The notes under the pieces were generated by a model. The model saw only the letters and a list, made by a program, of their open reading frames with translations, was not told the origin of the DNA and ran no database searches. Of a stretch of 48,290 nt of DNA, positions 1-7,333 are shown one piece after another. A program made the translations under genes and the position numbers. The first letter of the stretch is position 1. Each line of letters begins with the position of its first letter. Source of the stretch: Nostoc sp. S13 (lineage in GTDB: Bacteria > Cyanobacteriota > Cyanobacteriia > Cyanobacteriales > Nostocaceae); NCBI RefSeq assembly GCF_029379315.1, contig NZ_JAQYWQ010000045.1, positions 1 through 48,290 on the forward strand, read 5' to 3'.

Positions 1-49
1 TCCAGAGCTAGGTTTCAGCCAAATAAAGTTCTCATTTCCGGATAAGTCT
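1..49. repeat. 49-base repeat at the window edge, second copy at 17816-17864
   Basis: These 49 bases are identical, in the same orientation, to 17816-17864, where they form the 3' end and downstream flank of the zinc-ribbon gene. Identity stops at base 50. The left limit cannot be seen because the window starts inside the repeat. Neither an element end nor an assembly boundary can be excluded. Confidence 0.85.
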
Positions 50-83
50 AATAGATATAGAAGAGAAATATAGCCTGGAAAAA

Positions 84-635
84 GTGGACGTAGATAAACT
101 CTTACAGGTGTCGCCAGGAACACAAGATGATCTGAGTTCTGAAAGAGGCGTAGATTATACTAAACTGCGCGATTTACTAGCAGCAAGAAATTGGAAAGAA
201 GCTGATTATGAAACTTATTTGGTGATGTTGCAAGCTGTCAGAAAAGAGGAAAACGACTGGTTACGTCCAGATGAACTTTTAAACTTTCCCTGCACTGACC
301 TCCACACAATTGACCGCTTGTGGGTAAAATATAGCAATGGGCGTTTTGGTTTGAGCGTTCAGAAGAACATTTATTTAGAAGTCGGCGGCAAGCTTGACGG
401 AAAGTATGATGAAGAAGCCTTTTATCAGTTTTGCGATCGCGTGGGATGGAGAGTAGGGAAAAACTTTATCAGTTATACAGAAGTAAATTTTGACACCTCT
501 GCACCAGAGGGACACCTCCCTTTTTGGTTCGTTTTTAATTTAAATAGGGTACGTGTAAAAATGGTTATGCTAAAGGCGGAGCGAAACGTAAGCTTATCTA
601 TTTTCTTCTCTCGCATCGAGACTTGTAAACTGTAA
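84..635 (+). CDS. GUN4-domain protein
   Basis: Carries a GUN4 domain. GUN4 binds protoporphyrin IX and Mg-protoporphyrin and stimulates Mg-chelatase; many cyanobacterial paralogues are linked to kinases or stress proteins and their role is unknown. Visible hallmarks are the VDYTKLRDLLAARNWKEAD helix (about residues 24-42), the LRPDELLNFPCTDL stretch, FYQFCDRVGWRVG, and a C-terminal FSRIETCKL that resembles the usual end of this family. The start is GTG at 84. The frame is open upstream to base 27, into the edge repeat, encoding IEEKYSLEK just before the GTG, so this may be the C-terminal part of a longer protein cut by the repeat. Residues after GHLP (about 145-170) look less typical and could hold a small insertion. 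The GUN4 assignment is firm; whether the gene is intact is not. Confidence 0.85.
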   Translation: MDVDKLLQVSPGTQDDLSSERGVDYTKLRDLLAARNWKEADYETYLVMLQAVRKEENDWLRPDELLNFPCTDLHTIDRLWVKYSNGRFGLSVQKNIYLEVGGKLDGKYDEEAFYQFCDRVGWRVGKNFISYTEVNFDTSAPEGHLPFWFVFNLNRVRVKMVMLKAERNVSLSIFFSRIETCKL

Positions 636-780
636 CATATAAGGCTTTTGCAAGTTTGTAAACATTTCTCATAGCCCACTTTCCCACGCAATAATCAACA
701 TTTCAAAGATCCGATACCTGGCACGGTGGGCTGAAAGCAGTTCGCCTGAATAAATTTTTCTGCTACCTCATGTACCTCCG

Positions 781-850
781 TTATCAGTTACCAGTTACCA
801 GTTACCAGTTACCAGTTACCAGTTACCAGTTACCAGTTATCAGTTATCAG
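781..850. repeat. Heptameric STRR, ten units of TTATCAG/TTACCAG
   Basis: Exactly ten 7-base units fill 781-850: one TTATCAG, seven TTACCAG, two TTATCAG. The last units overlap the 3' end of the leftward gene at 840-1193 and encode its final residues ISDN and stop. Short heptameric tandem repeats are typical of heterocystous cyanobacteria. Confidence 0.95.
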
Positions 851-1193
851 AAATTCTAGTTTTCTTGAGGATTGAGAAAAGGATTTTTGATATCTCTTCG
901 GCATTTTCATAGATACTGTTAAATGCTTTGTCATCAATATAACCTGTGTCTTTTAAAAGAGACAACCAATATTTAGTTTCAAGACATTCTTTGTAAGCAA
1001 TAGAAATTTTCGCAGAAAATTCTGCTGGTGATATAGCTCCATTTGCTTCCGCAATATTAGCTCCAATTGATGTTCCACTTCTAATTAATTGTTTTGATAA
1101 AATAAATTCTTTTTTCTCTTGAGTCAAATATTTATAAGCATTTACAATCCTGATAGCAAACTTATACGCCTTCTCATATACCAAACTGTTCAT
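840..1193 (-). CDS. Four helix bundle protein (23S rRNA intervening-sequence type)
   Basis: 117 residues, the usual size for the four-helix-bundle family first noted in intervening sequences of bacterial 23S rRNA genes. Visible family features are the N-terminal YEKAYKFAIRIV helix, the central RSGTSIGANIAEANGAIS signature (about residues 38-55), and KECLETKYWLSLL. The biochemical function of the family is unknown; members form small oligomeric helical bundles. No rRNA lies here. Inverted copies of one heptamer flank the gene (781-850 and 1202-1229), and its stop codon lies in the left array, so it may have been carried or trimmed with the repeats. The ATG at 1193 is preceded by a poorly marked ribosome site. 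Confidence 0.85.
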   Translation of the reverse strand: MNSLVYEKAYKFAIRIVNAYKYLTQEKKEFILSKQLIRSGTSIGANIAEANGAISPAEFSAKISIAYKECLETKYWLSLLKDTGYIDDKAFNSIYENAEEISKILFSILKKTRISDN

Positions 1194-1201
1194 AGCTTAT
1201 T

Positions 1202-1229
1202 ATAACTGATAACTGATAACTGATAACTG
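1202..1229. repeat. Heptameric STRR, four units of ATAACTG
   Basis: Four exact units, the reverse complement (CAGTTAT) of the phase seen at 781-850. The two arrays therefore form an inverted pair around the four-helix-bundle gene. Confidence 0.9.
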
Positions 1230-1237
1230 TTCACTGG

Positions 1238-1831
1238 TCAGCGACTACCCCAATAATTTCTCTTCTCAGGTTTTGCTTGCGATCGATATTTCTGACAAAA
1301 CCTGCGATATTTTGCCGCGCATTCATCCAAAGTTCTCCCCAATTGGAAAAACGCCGGATGCCATTGAGTGATGCCATCATTACTCAAGCGGTCATAAGTG
1401 CCATAATTGCTGAAGTCGTAGAAAAAACCCTGCTGCATTTGGGCAGCTTTGGGGTTAGCGTGGATATATCGCAAAGTATTTAAAGCCCTTTGCTTATCGG
1501 TATTGGCAAAACCTGTACTGTGGTATCGCTTCTCCCAAAAATGCCCTGTGCGGTTCAACATCCGGTTAAAGCACATAGCAGTGTACCAGTTTAGCCAGTG
1601 CATGATTTTGGGTAATTCCTCTGGCTGCTTGGGTTCCAGCAAGTAATGTACATGATTGCTCATAATGCATAGTGCATAGAGTTTAAATCCATACTTTTGC
1701 TGTGCTTTTTTGATGGCATAAAGGAAAACTTCACGACATTCCAACCGCGTGAGACGAAATTCTCGATTATTGCAACGGGTGGTGATGTGGTAGCAGAAAC
1801 CTGGTTGAAAGTTACGACGAGGGCGAGACAT
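1238..1831 (-). CDS. RAYT-type transposase (IS200/Y1 HUH superfamily)
   Basis: 197-residue Y1 transposase-like protein of the REP-associated tyrosine transposase group. Such enzymes nick single-stranded DNA at palindromic ends and link to it through a tyrosine. The HUH metal motif is visible as SNHVHYLLEP (His60 and His62), and the probable nucleophile is Tyr122 in LRYIHANPKAA. N-terminal PRRNFQPGFCYHITTRCNNR and HFWEKRYHST are also typical. The length is complete for the family and no stop interrupts it. No second transposase ORF or IS ends were recognised, so it is probably a single-copy domesticated RAYT rather than an insertion sequence. Palindromic candidates for its substrate occur elsewhere in the window (7220-7239, 41118-41141). 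Confidence 0.9.
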   Translation of the reverse strand: MSRPRRNFQPGFCYHITTRCNNREFRLTRLECREVFLYAIKKAQQKYGFKLYALCIMSNHVHYLLEPKQPEELPKIMHWLNWYTAMCFNRMLNRTGHFWEKRYHSTGFANTDKQRALNTLRYIHANPKAAQMQQGFFYDFSNYGTYDRLSNDGITQWHPAFFQLGRTLDECAAKYRRFCQKYRSQAKPEKRNYWGSR

Positions 1832-2110
1832 AAAAAGATTGTAGAAAATTGCTAAAGTAACGTGAATTCGATAGAAGCTAACCCCAAGCCCTTTCCTACA
1901 AGGCTATCCATTAGTCACATCTTTCTTAACGATGTTGAAACCATTGTTTTATAAGGCTCACAAGGCTTAGATTTTCTTCCTGACTTGAGAAATTAGCCCT
2001 TATTGTTTTTAATAAAAACAGAGGAAGTAGCGATTTGAATGACCTCTGATGAAAAAGCTAATAACAATAACTAAAAATGTTCGCAACATACAAGCTAAGG
2101 TAGGCAATTT

Positions 2111-2728
2111 ATGACTCAAGCCATACCCAAACTAGTAACCTTTGAAGATTTTGCAGCTTGGCGGTCTGAAGGTGGAAGGTACGAATTACATGATGGCGTG
2201 ATTGTTGAAATGGCACAATCAGCAGGAGACCATGAATATATTGTCGGGTTTTTGGTTGAAAAAATTGCTGTTGAGTACGTTCGTAATGGTCTATCTTATT
2301 TCATCCCAAAAACAGCATTAGTTAAATCTGCAATTAGTCAGTCTTGCTATTCTCCAGACTTACTATTACTCAACCGTCCTGCTTTAAAATTATAGCCACT
2401 TTGGCAGAAATATTTTACGGTTGAGTTTGCCGATTCTATTCCTTTAGTGATTGAAGTTGTTAGTAACTGGCGCGATGATTATTATAAAAAACTAGGTGAA
2501 TATGAACAAATAGGGATAAAAGAATATTGGATTGTTGATTATTTAGCTATCGGTGGTAAAAAGTTTATCGGTAATCCTAAACAACCCACTATCTCTATCT
2601 ACCAATTAGTTGACGGTGAATACCAAGTTACTCAATTTAGAGGTGATGACCGCATCGTATCACCTATTTTCCCCCAACTAAACCTGATTGCTCAACAGAT
2701 TCTTCAAGCTGGTAGTTCCCAACTATAG
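2111..2728 (+). pseudogene. Uma2 family (DUF820) nuclease gene with one in-frame stop
   Basis: Two stretches, 2111-2395 and 2447-2728, lie in the same reading frame, separated only by a TAG at 2393-2395. Read through, they give a full Uma2 protein of about 205 residues: KLVTFEDFAAW at the start, GRYELHDGVIVEMAQ, SPDLLLL (carrying the acidic PD core), then IPLVIEVVSNWRDDYY, KLGEYEQIGIKEYWIVDY and ISIYQLVDGEY. Uma2 proteins have a PD-(D/E)XK nuclease fold and are highly multiplied in cyanobacteria; their substrate is unclear. The TAG probably replaces a GAG codon. A sequencing error or read-through cannot be excluded, but recent inactivation is the simplest reading. Confidence 0.85.
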
Positions 2729-2772
2729 CCGCGATCGCGCACAAATGTTGCGATTTAATGGCTCATTGCTTC

Positions 2773-2813
2773 CCACAGATACCCGACTTCTTAAACAAGT
2801 CGGGCATCTGTGG
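2773..2813. terminator. Long hairpin between Uma2 pseudogene and PstS-like gene
   Basis: Arms CCACAGAT-CCCGACTT and AAGTCGGG-ATCTGTGG pair around a short loop, with an unpaired base in each arm. It lies between converging genes and could end transcription from either side, although no clean T-run follows. A related GTCGGGGATCT stem recurs at 38262-38294, so it may also be a dispersed palindrome. Confidence 0.6.
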
Positions 2814-2842
2814 AAAGGGGGCTTAATTGTCCTCGAAATCTA

Positions 2843-3931
2843 CTAGCGAACCCCGACAAAACCAGCTTGCACAATTGCTTTTTGCCCCTGATCAGTTAAT
2901 AAAAGTTTGGCATAGGCATCCCCAATCTGTTGTTCCCGACCTTTATTCTGCTTAATAATCACAAACAAGTTAGCAATAATGGGATAGCTGCCATTTTTGA
3001 TCGCCTGAGTATTTAGCTGGTTGCGCTGACGTAGACATTGCTCAGGTGACACCAGAGGTTCCCGATAGGGAGGAATTAGCTGATTAGAAGTCCGGCCCAA
3101 TGGCAAAGCCTTCACACTACATTGAGGTAGTACTGAACGGGCAGAAGCGTAATAGACACCACCAGGGGTTTTACTGAGTTGGCGCACTGCCTCTGTAGTA
3201 GAGTAGACATACTGCACATTAGAGCTAAGTGCTTGCCCCTTCAAGTCGCTATTGCTAGGAAATATTAGTGTATCTGCATCCTCTGGGCGTTGAGATAAAG
3301 GTGTGATGGGTAGATTTGGCCCACCAATTTGATCCCAGTTAGTAATTTTCCCCAAATAAATCTGCTGCAATTGCTCAACTGTTAAACCAGGCACATTCAG
3401 TGATGGGTTGACTACCACTGCTATCCCATCCATACCCACCTGACGTTGCTCAAGGGTGAAGCCTCGCTCTTTTGCAATAGCTTGTTCTTCATCTGTAAGG
3501 GGACGGGAGGACTGAGCAAAGTCTAGTTTCCCATCAAGCAACATCCGAATGCCTGAGCTAGAACCAGGGCTACCATTAACAGGGTCTATGTAACGTAATT
3601 GTAGTTCAGGGCGATCGCTCTGGATCTGAGAATCTACTAATTGCCGGATAGATGCCCAAGCTGTACTACCTCCGTAGTTAAATGACGCAGTGGGGACATC
3701 AGCAACTGTCTGAAATGTTGATGCATTGGTTGATGCATTTTTAGAGCCTGCGTTCAAATTTTGATTAGAGGAAGAGTTAACGTTGTTACCGGACAATAAA
3801 TTCGGCTTCAGTAACCACCAAAGCAATCCGCCAATAACCATAAGTGTCAGCACTTTACCAATAATCAAACCTCTAAGAAAGAGGGCGATTTCACCGTTAA
3901 TTAAAGCTTTTTTTTGATTGGTATTGTCCAT
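2843..3931 (-). CDS. PstS-like substrate-binding protein, membrane anchored
   Basis: 362 residues of the phosphate-type periplasmic binding protein superfamily. There is no classical signal peptide; one hydrophobic helix (about residues 20-43, GKVLTLMVIGGLLWWLL) should anchor it with the binding domain outside, followed by an Asn/Ser-rich linker. Binding-domain marks are FNYGGSTAWASIRQLV (about 85-100), GSSSGIRMLLDGKLDFAQSSRPL, VGMDGIAVVVNPSLNVPGLT, LQQIYLGKITNWDQIGG and the C-terminal LLTDQGQKAIVQAGFVGV. Many cyanobacterial paralogues of this type lie outside pst operons, and no pstCAB genes are near, so transport of phosphate is only a family inference. A membrane Ser/Thr kinase follows upstream on the same strand after about 150 bases; a sensory role is possible. 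Confidence 0.85.
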   Translation of the reverse strand: MDNTNQKKALINGEIALFLRGLIIGKVLTLMVIGGLLWWLLKPNLLSGNNVNSSSNQNLNAGSKNASTNASTFQTVADVPTASFNYGGSTAWASIRQLVDSQIQSDRPELQLRYIDPVNGSPGSSSGIRMLLDGKLDFAQSSRPLTDEEQAIAKERGFTLEQRQVGMDGIAVVVNPSLNVPGLTVEQLQQIYLGKITNWDQIGGPNLPITPLSQRPEDADTLIFPSNSDLKGQALSSNVQYVYSTTEAVRQLSKTPGGVYYASARSVLPQCSVKALPLGRTSNQLIPPYREPLVSPEQCLRQRNQLNTQAIKNGSYPIIANLFVIIKQNKGREQQIGDAYAKLLLTDQGQKAIVQAGFVGVR

Positions 3932-4084
3932 ATTTTTAAATGTGGTTTATTGTGTTTATATTACAGGAATTTCTAGGTATTTATCCTCTAATAATGTTTA
4001 TATATTTAAGTTATAAGTAAATTTTTAATGAAGCAGTTAATACACAGTTTTATGATTGCTAATGCATGATTAATTCTTTCTAAT

Positions 4085-5386
4085 CTAGTGATATTCAATT
4101 TGCTCTTTGATAGTCTTGGCCATGCTAGAATTGCTTTTATAGACTCCTCTGTTAGCTGCTGATTTAGCTACTAAGCTATTCAGATTAACATTAGTGAACC
4201 GTGGGTCAACCAATTTTTCTCTAAAATTATTTAATTGAGTAGGTTGCTTTGAAGGCGATGTACTTGTATTAATAAATGTATAGATTAAAACTATTACTAT
4301 GAAACTAGTGAGAGTACCAAGCCCTATTCCCAGCAGTAAAATAAATTTTCTATAAGTTAGCAAATAGGTATCATCAGTGTTTTGGTTTATGCCAGCAGAT
4401 TCTGAGGACTGTGACAACGTTAGAACAGAATTAAGCGCTTGCAAAGCTTCTGTAGCAGATGGGTAACGCTGATTAAAGCGATCGCAAACCATTGTATTTA
4501 AAACATTTGCAACAGCGTCACTTACCTGTGCCTGATCGCGCCAGATAACTTCTCCAGTATTGGGATCTTCTTGTAGTTGCTCAGGTATTAAACCTGTCAA
4601 AGCTTGAATGCCAATCATACCTACTGCATAGATATCGCTGCAAAGTTTTGGTTTTCCCTTAGCCTGTTCACTTGGCATATAGCCAGGAGTCCCAACAGCA
4701 ATTGTTAAGCCTGCTCCCAAAGCACCAATTTTCTTAATACTCCCAAAGTCAATTACCACAATCTTCTGATCGGAGTGCCGCCGCATTAAATTTTGAGGCT
4801 TAATATCCCGGTGAATAATATTGTGTTGGTGGACGAAAGCTAGTACTTCCAGGATCTCTTTTAATAAATTTAAGACTTCATTCTCACTAAGACGTTGACC
4901 TGGTAGAATTTCTTGAGTCAAGGCATGACCGTCAATAAATTCCTGAACTAAATAAAAATCCCCATTTTCATTAAAATGGGCAAACAGTCTAGGAATTTGA
5001 TCGTGGTCATTGCCTAGCTGGTATAAAACTTCCGCTTCCCGATCAAATAGCTTTTTAGCGATCGGTAAAACAGCAGGATTGGAATCTTTTGGGTGGAAAT
5101 GTTTGACGACACAATGGGGTTGTCCTGGTAAATCCAGGTCTATGGCTAAGTAGGTATCACCAGATCCTCCACTTCCTAAGTGTTTGACAATTTCAAAGCG
5201 ATTCCGAAGTGTTTTTCTGGCGAGAGAGGATTGATGTATGTTACGTGTAACACCTGCTAACAAGTAAGTATTACCATAGCTTCCGCTTCGCAACAGTTTG
5301 ACAGTCTCAAAGCGACTTCGGAGTGTTTTTCTGACTAGACGGTTCTGGCTCATATGGCGTATACTACTTGTTAATTTGCTGACCAT
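4085..5386 (-). CDS. Membrane Ser/Thr protein kinase with duplicated glycine-loop segment
   Basis: 433-residue Hanks-type kinase. The catalytic domain spans about residues 64-325: glycine loop HLGSGGSGDTYLA, ATP lysine in VVKHF (Lys95), HRDIKPQN (192-199), DFG in VIDFGSIKK (213-215), and activation segment GTPGYMPSEQAKGKPK. One transmembrane helix lies near 345-371 (GLGTLTSFIVIVLIYTF), leaving a short outer C-terminus without PASTA or other sensor domains. Residues 19-46 (RKTLRSRFETVKLL onward) repeat residues 58-83 (RKTLRNRFEIVKHL onward), so the protein begins with a second, degenerate glycine loop (LLRSGSYGNTYLL) that lacks the rest of a kinase lobe. The downstream PstS-like gene is in the same direction. 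Kinase activity is likely; substrate unknown. Confidence 0.92.
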   Translation of the reverse strand: MVSKLTSSIRHMSQNRLVRKTLRSRFETVKLLRSGSYGNTYLLAGVTRNIHQSSLARKTLRNRFEIVKHLGSGGSGDTYLAIDLDLPGQPHCVVKHFHPKDSNPAVLPIAKKLFDREAEVLYQLGNDHDQIPRLFAHFNENGDFYLVQEFIDGHALTQEILPGQRLSENEVLNLLKEILEVLAFVHQHNIIHRDIKPQNLMRRHSDQKIVVIDFGSIKKIGALGAGLTIAVGTPGYMPSEQAKGKPKLCSDIYAVGMIGIQALTGLIPEQLQEDPNTGEVIWRDQAQVSDAVANVLNTMVCDRFNQRYPSATEALQALNSVLTLSQSSESAGINQNTDDTYLLTYRKFILLLGIGLGTLTSFIVIVLIYTFINTSTSPSKQPTQLNNFREKLVDPRFTNVNLNSLVAKSAANRGVYKSNSSMAKTIKEQIEYH

Positions 5387-6489
5387 TCAGAGCTGAAGTG
5401 AGGTTATGAATACCTGCCGCTAGATTTGTTGATATTTGAGGCATTCGGCTTTTCAGGCGACTTCTGCTTTGGAGCAGTTTTATGGTTAGCGGCTTGATTA
5501 GTTCATTTAATACCTTTATAGATATCTTAATCTAAAATTTCTTTCTGTAATAGTTCAATAATATCACCTAAGTAAATTTAACACTAGTCCACAGTATTTA
5601 TAATTGTGGATAGAAAATAACATTTAGATTTAGGAGTCACGATATTTATTTATTTTAACTGTTGGGTCTGATTACTGACAAAACCTTGAAGAGGGGAATT
5701 TAAAGGCACAAATATTCTTACAGTGTCCACGACAATTTTGTTACTAGATTTTAGTCATTAACTAACCGCGATCGCGTTGTAATATCAACGTAAGTTCGAC
5801 AAAACTAAAAAATAACAGGTAAGTGCTTGAGGTAAATATCGAGTGATGGTTTTTGAGGCAAATAGGTGTTAGTTATCAATCAGTAACCTTTGATTATCTT
5901 GATCTACTTAAAATTCTGGCAAACTTCTAATGGCTTTTCAATTAAATCCGCGTAAATTTGCGAACTTTATTTATTAATTTACTCTGCCCCTAATATATCA
6001 ATTTACAGCAGATTAACTAGTTATTCAATAGCTTCTATAAAACATCCCACCTTTCCGACTTTTCCCACCTTTTATTCGCGTCTATATCACTTACAATAAC
6101 TCAATTGCATTTAGCAAAAGTAATAGTGGGAATAGTCTACGCTTGTTTTAATATATTTTCTATAACTCTTGCTAGGTAAAGGATAAAAATGTTTTATAGG
6201 AAATAAAAAACTCTTTAGATTACTCCCCAAATATTTAATTTCCTAGAAACTGTCCTAATTTAAGTTTTGCTGCCAGCCGATAGATAAAATAATCTGAATT
6301 AGATGGATACTATCTATATGAATGAGCCGTCGAATTAGCTGAATCAAAAGACTACTAAGGGGTTTTACTACGAAAAACTGTCCCTCTCTGACGGGCGAGA
6401 GAGACAGCCTTGAACTTTAGTTCAAGGCTCTTAGAGGTTCGTCGAAGTCACATTAAAATAATCTGACTTCAGGGCAGCATTCTGTCAAT
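5387..6489. other. Long AT-rich intergenic region
   Basis: About 1.1 kb with no ORF, RNA gene or coding remnant that I recognise. It separates the leftward kinase gene (start at 5386) from the 3' end of the leftward cytochrome oxidase genes, so the promoter of the kinase should lie near 5390-5600. The right end holds paired hairpins (6380-6429). Confidence 0.6.
6380..6429. repeat. Two adjacent hairpins
   Basis: The second is a perfect 10-base stem AGCCTTGAAC/GTTCAAGGCT (6406-6415 with 6420-6429) and a TTTA loop. The first is CTCTCT/AGAGAG around GACGGGCG just upstream. No T-run follows on either strand, so a structured RNA or dispersed palindrome fits at least as well as a terminator. Confidence 0.6.
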
Positions 6490-6512
6490 TAAAAAAGCCC
6501 CCTACTGGGGGC
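6490..6512 (-). terminator. Rho-independent terminator of the ctaCDE operon
   Basis: On the minus strand a GCCCCC/GGGGGC stem (6497-6502 with 6507-6512) with a 4-base loop is followed by six Ts. It lies about 45 bases past the ctaE stop and is the best terminator in the window. Confidence 0.9.
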
Positions 6513-6555
6513 AGATTAAGTTGTTCGCGTGGAATGAACAACTAATAATTAATAC

Positions 6556-7182
6556 TTACAGTAGATATAGTAATCCGAACAAAATAATCCAAATCACGTC
6601 AACGAAGTGCCAGTAGATTTCGGCTGCTTCAATGCCAAAGTGCTTTTCATTACTATAGTGACCCGGAACGCGCGATCGCCATAACACCGCAACAATTGCC
6701 AAAACGCCGATAGTAACGTGCAATCCGTGGAAACCAGTCAAAACGTAAAATGCACTGGCAAATAAATTGGTAGTTAAACCAAATTCTAAATGGGTATATT
6801 CATATACTTGACCCACCAAGAAAATAGCACCCATCGCAGCAGTAATTGCTAACCAGATTCGCGCACCCCGCGCATCGTTCTTTTTGATCGCAGTGTCAGC
6901 ATTGTGCATGACAAAACTACTAGAAATTAGATTGATGGTGTTGACTCCGGGTAACAATAGTTCTAACTCTGGGGTACCTGCTGGGGGCCATGCAGGTAAG
7001 GTAGCACGGAAAGCCAAGTAGGCTCCGAACAACCCCATAAAAATCATCCCTTCAGCAATCAGGAAAACAATTAGCCCAAACAGACGATGGTCAGGATGTT
7101 CTTCGTGATGACCGACGGACGCTTCCGCCGCGTGGTGATGATTCAGTTCGGTTTTAGCTGGGTCAATAGTTTGACTTTGCAT
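6556..7182 (-). CDS. ctaE: Cytochrome c oxidase subunit III
   Basis: 208-residue membrane subunit of the aa3-type terminal oxidase. It binds no metal and stabilises subunit I. Five hydrophobic segments are visible, beginning RLFGLIVFLIAEGMIFMGLF (about 33-52), with family marks INLISSSFVMHNAD, FYVLTGFHGLHVTIGVLA and the closing EIYWHFVDVIWIILFGLLYL. The length fits cyanobacterial CoxC, which lacks the first two helices of the mitochondrial form. It is the last gene of the leftward ctaC-ctaD-ctaE set; a 151-base spacer containing an STRR and a palindrome separates it from ctaD, and a clear terminator follows. Confidence 0.96.
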   Translation of the reverse strand: MQSQTIDPAKTELNHHHAAEASVGHHEEHPDHRLFGLIVFLIAEGMIFMGLFGAYLAFRATLPAWPPAGTPELELLLPGVNTINLISSSFVMHNADTAIKKNDARGARIWLAITAAMGAIFLVGQVYEYTHLEFGLTTNLFASAFYVLTGFHGLHVTIGVLAIVAVLWRSRVPGHYSNEKHFGIEAAEIYWHFVDVIWIILFGLLYLL

Positions 7183-7194
7183 GAATTTTGATAA

Positions 7195-7241
7195 GTGGGG
7201 AGTGGGGAGTGGGGAGTAGAGACGCGATTAATCGCGTCTGT
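7195..7241. repeat. Heptamer array plus REP-like palindrome in the ctaD-ctaE spacer
   Basis: Three GTGGGGA units (7195-7215) run into the perfect 20-base palindrome AGACGCGATTAATCGCGTCT (7220-7239), preceded by GTAG (7216-7219). The same array-palindrome combination recurs at 41099-41141. The hairpin lies in the operon transcript between ctaD and ctaE, so it could affect mRNA stability or relative subunit levels. Confidence 0.9.
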
Positions 7242-7333
7242 ACAGGAGTTAGAAGTTAGAAATTTTGAACTAACAACTTTATTCAAGTCATAACCATTCA
7301 TAACTCATAACTCTTCACTCCTAATTCATAACT

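Noticed and set aside
1238..1831. Complete insertion sequence around the Y1 transposase
   Set aside because: No terminal structures, TnpB-like gene or second copy are visible; it fits a single-copy RAYT better.
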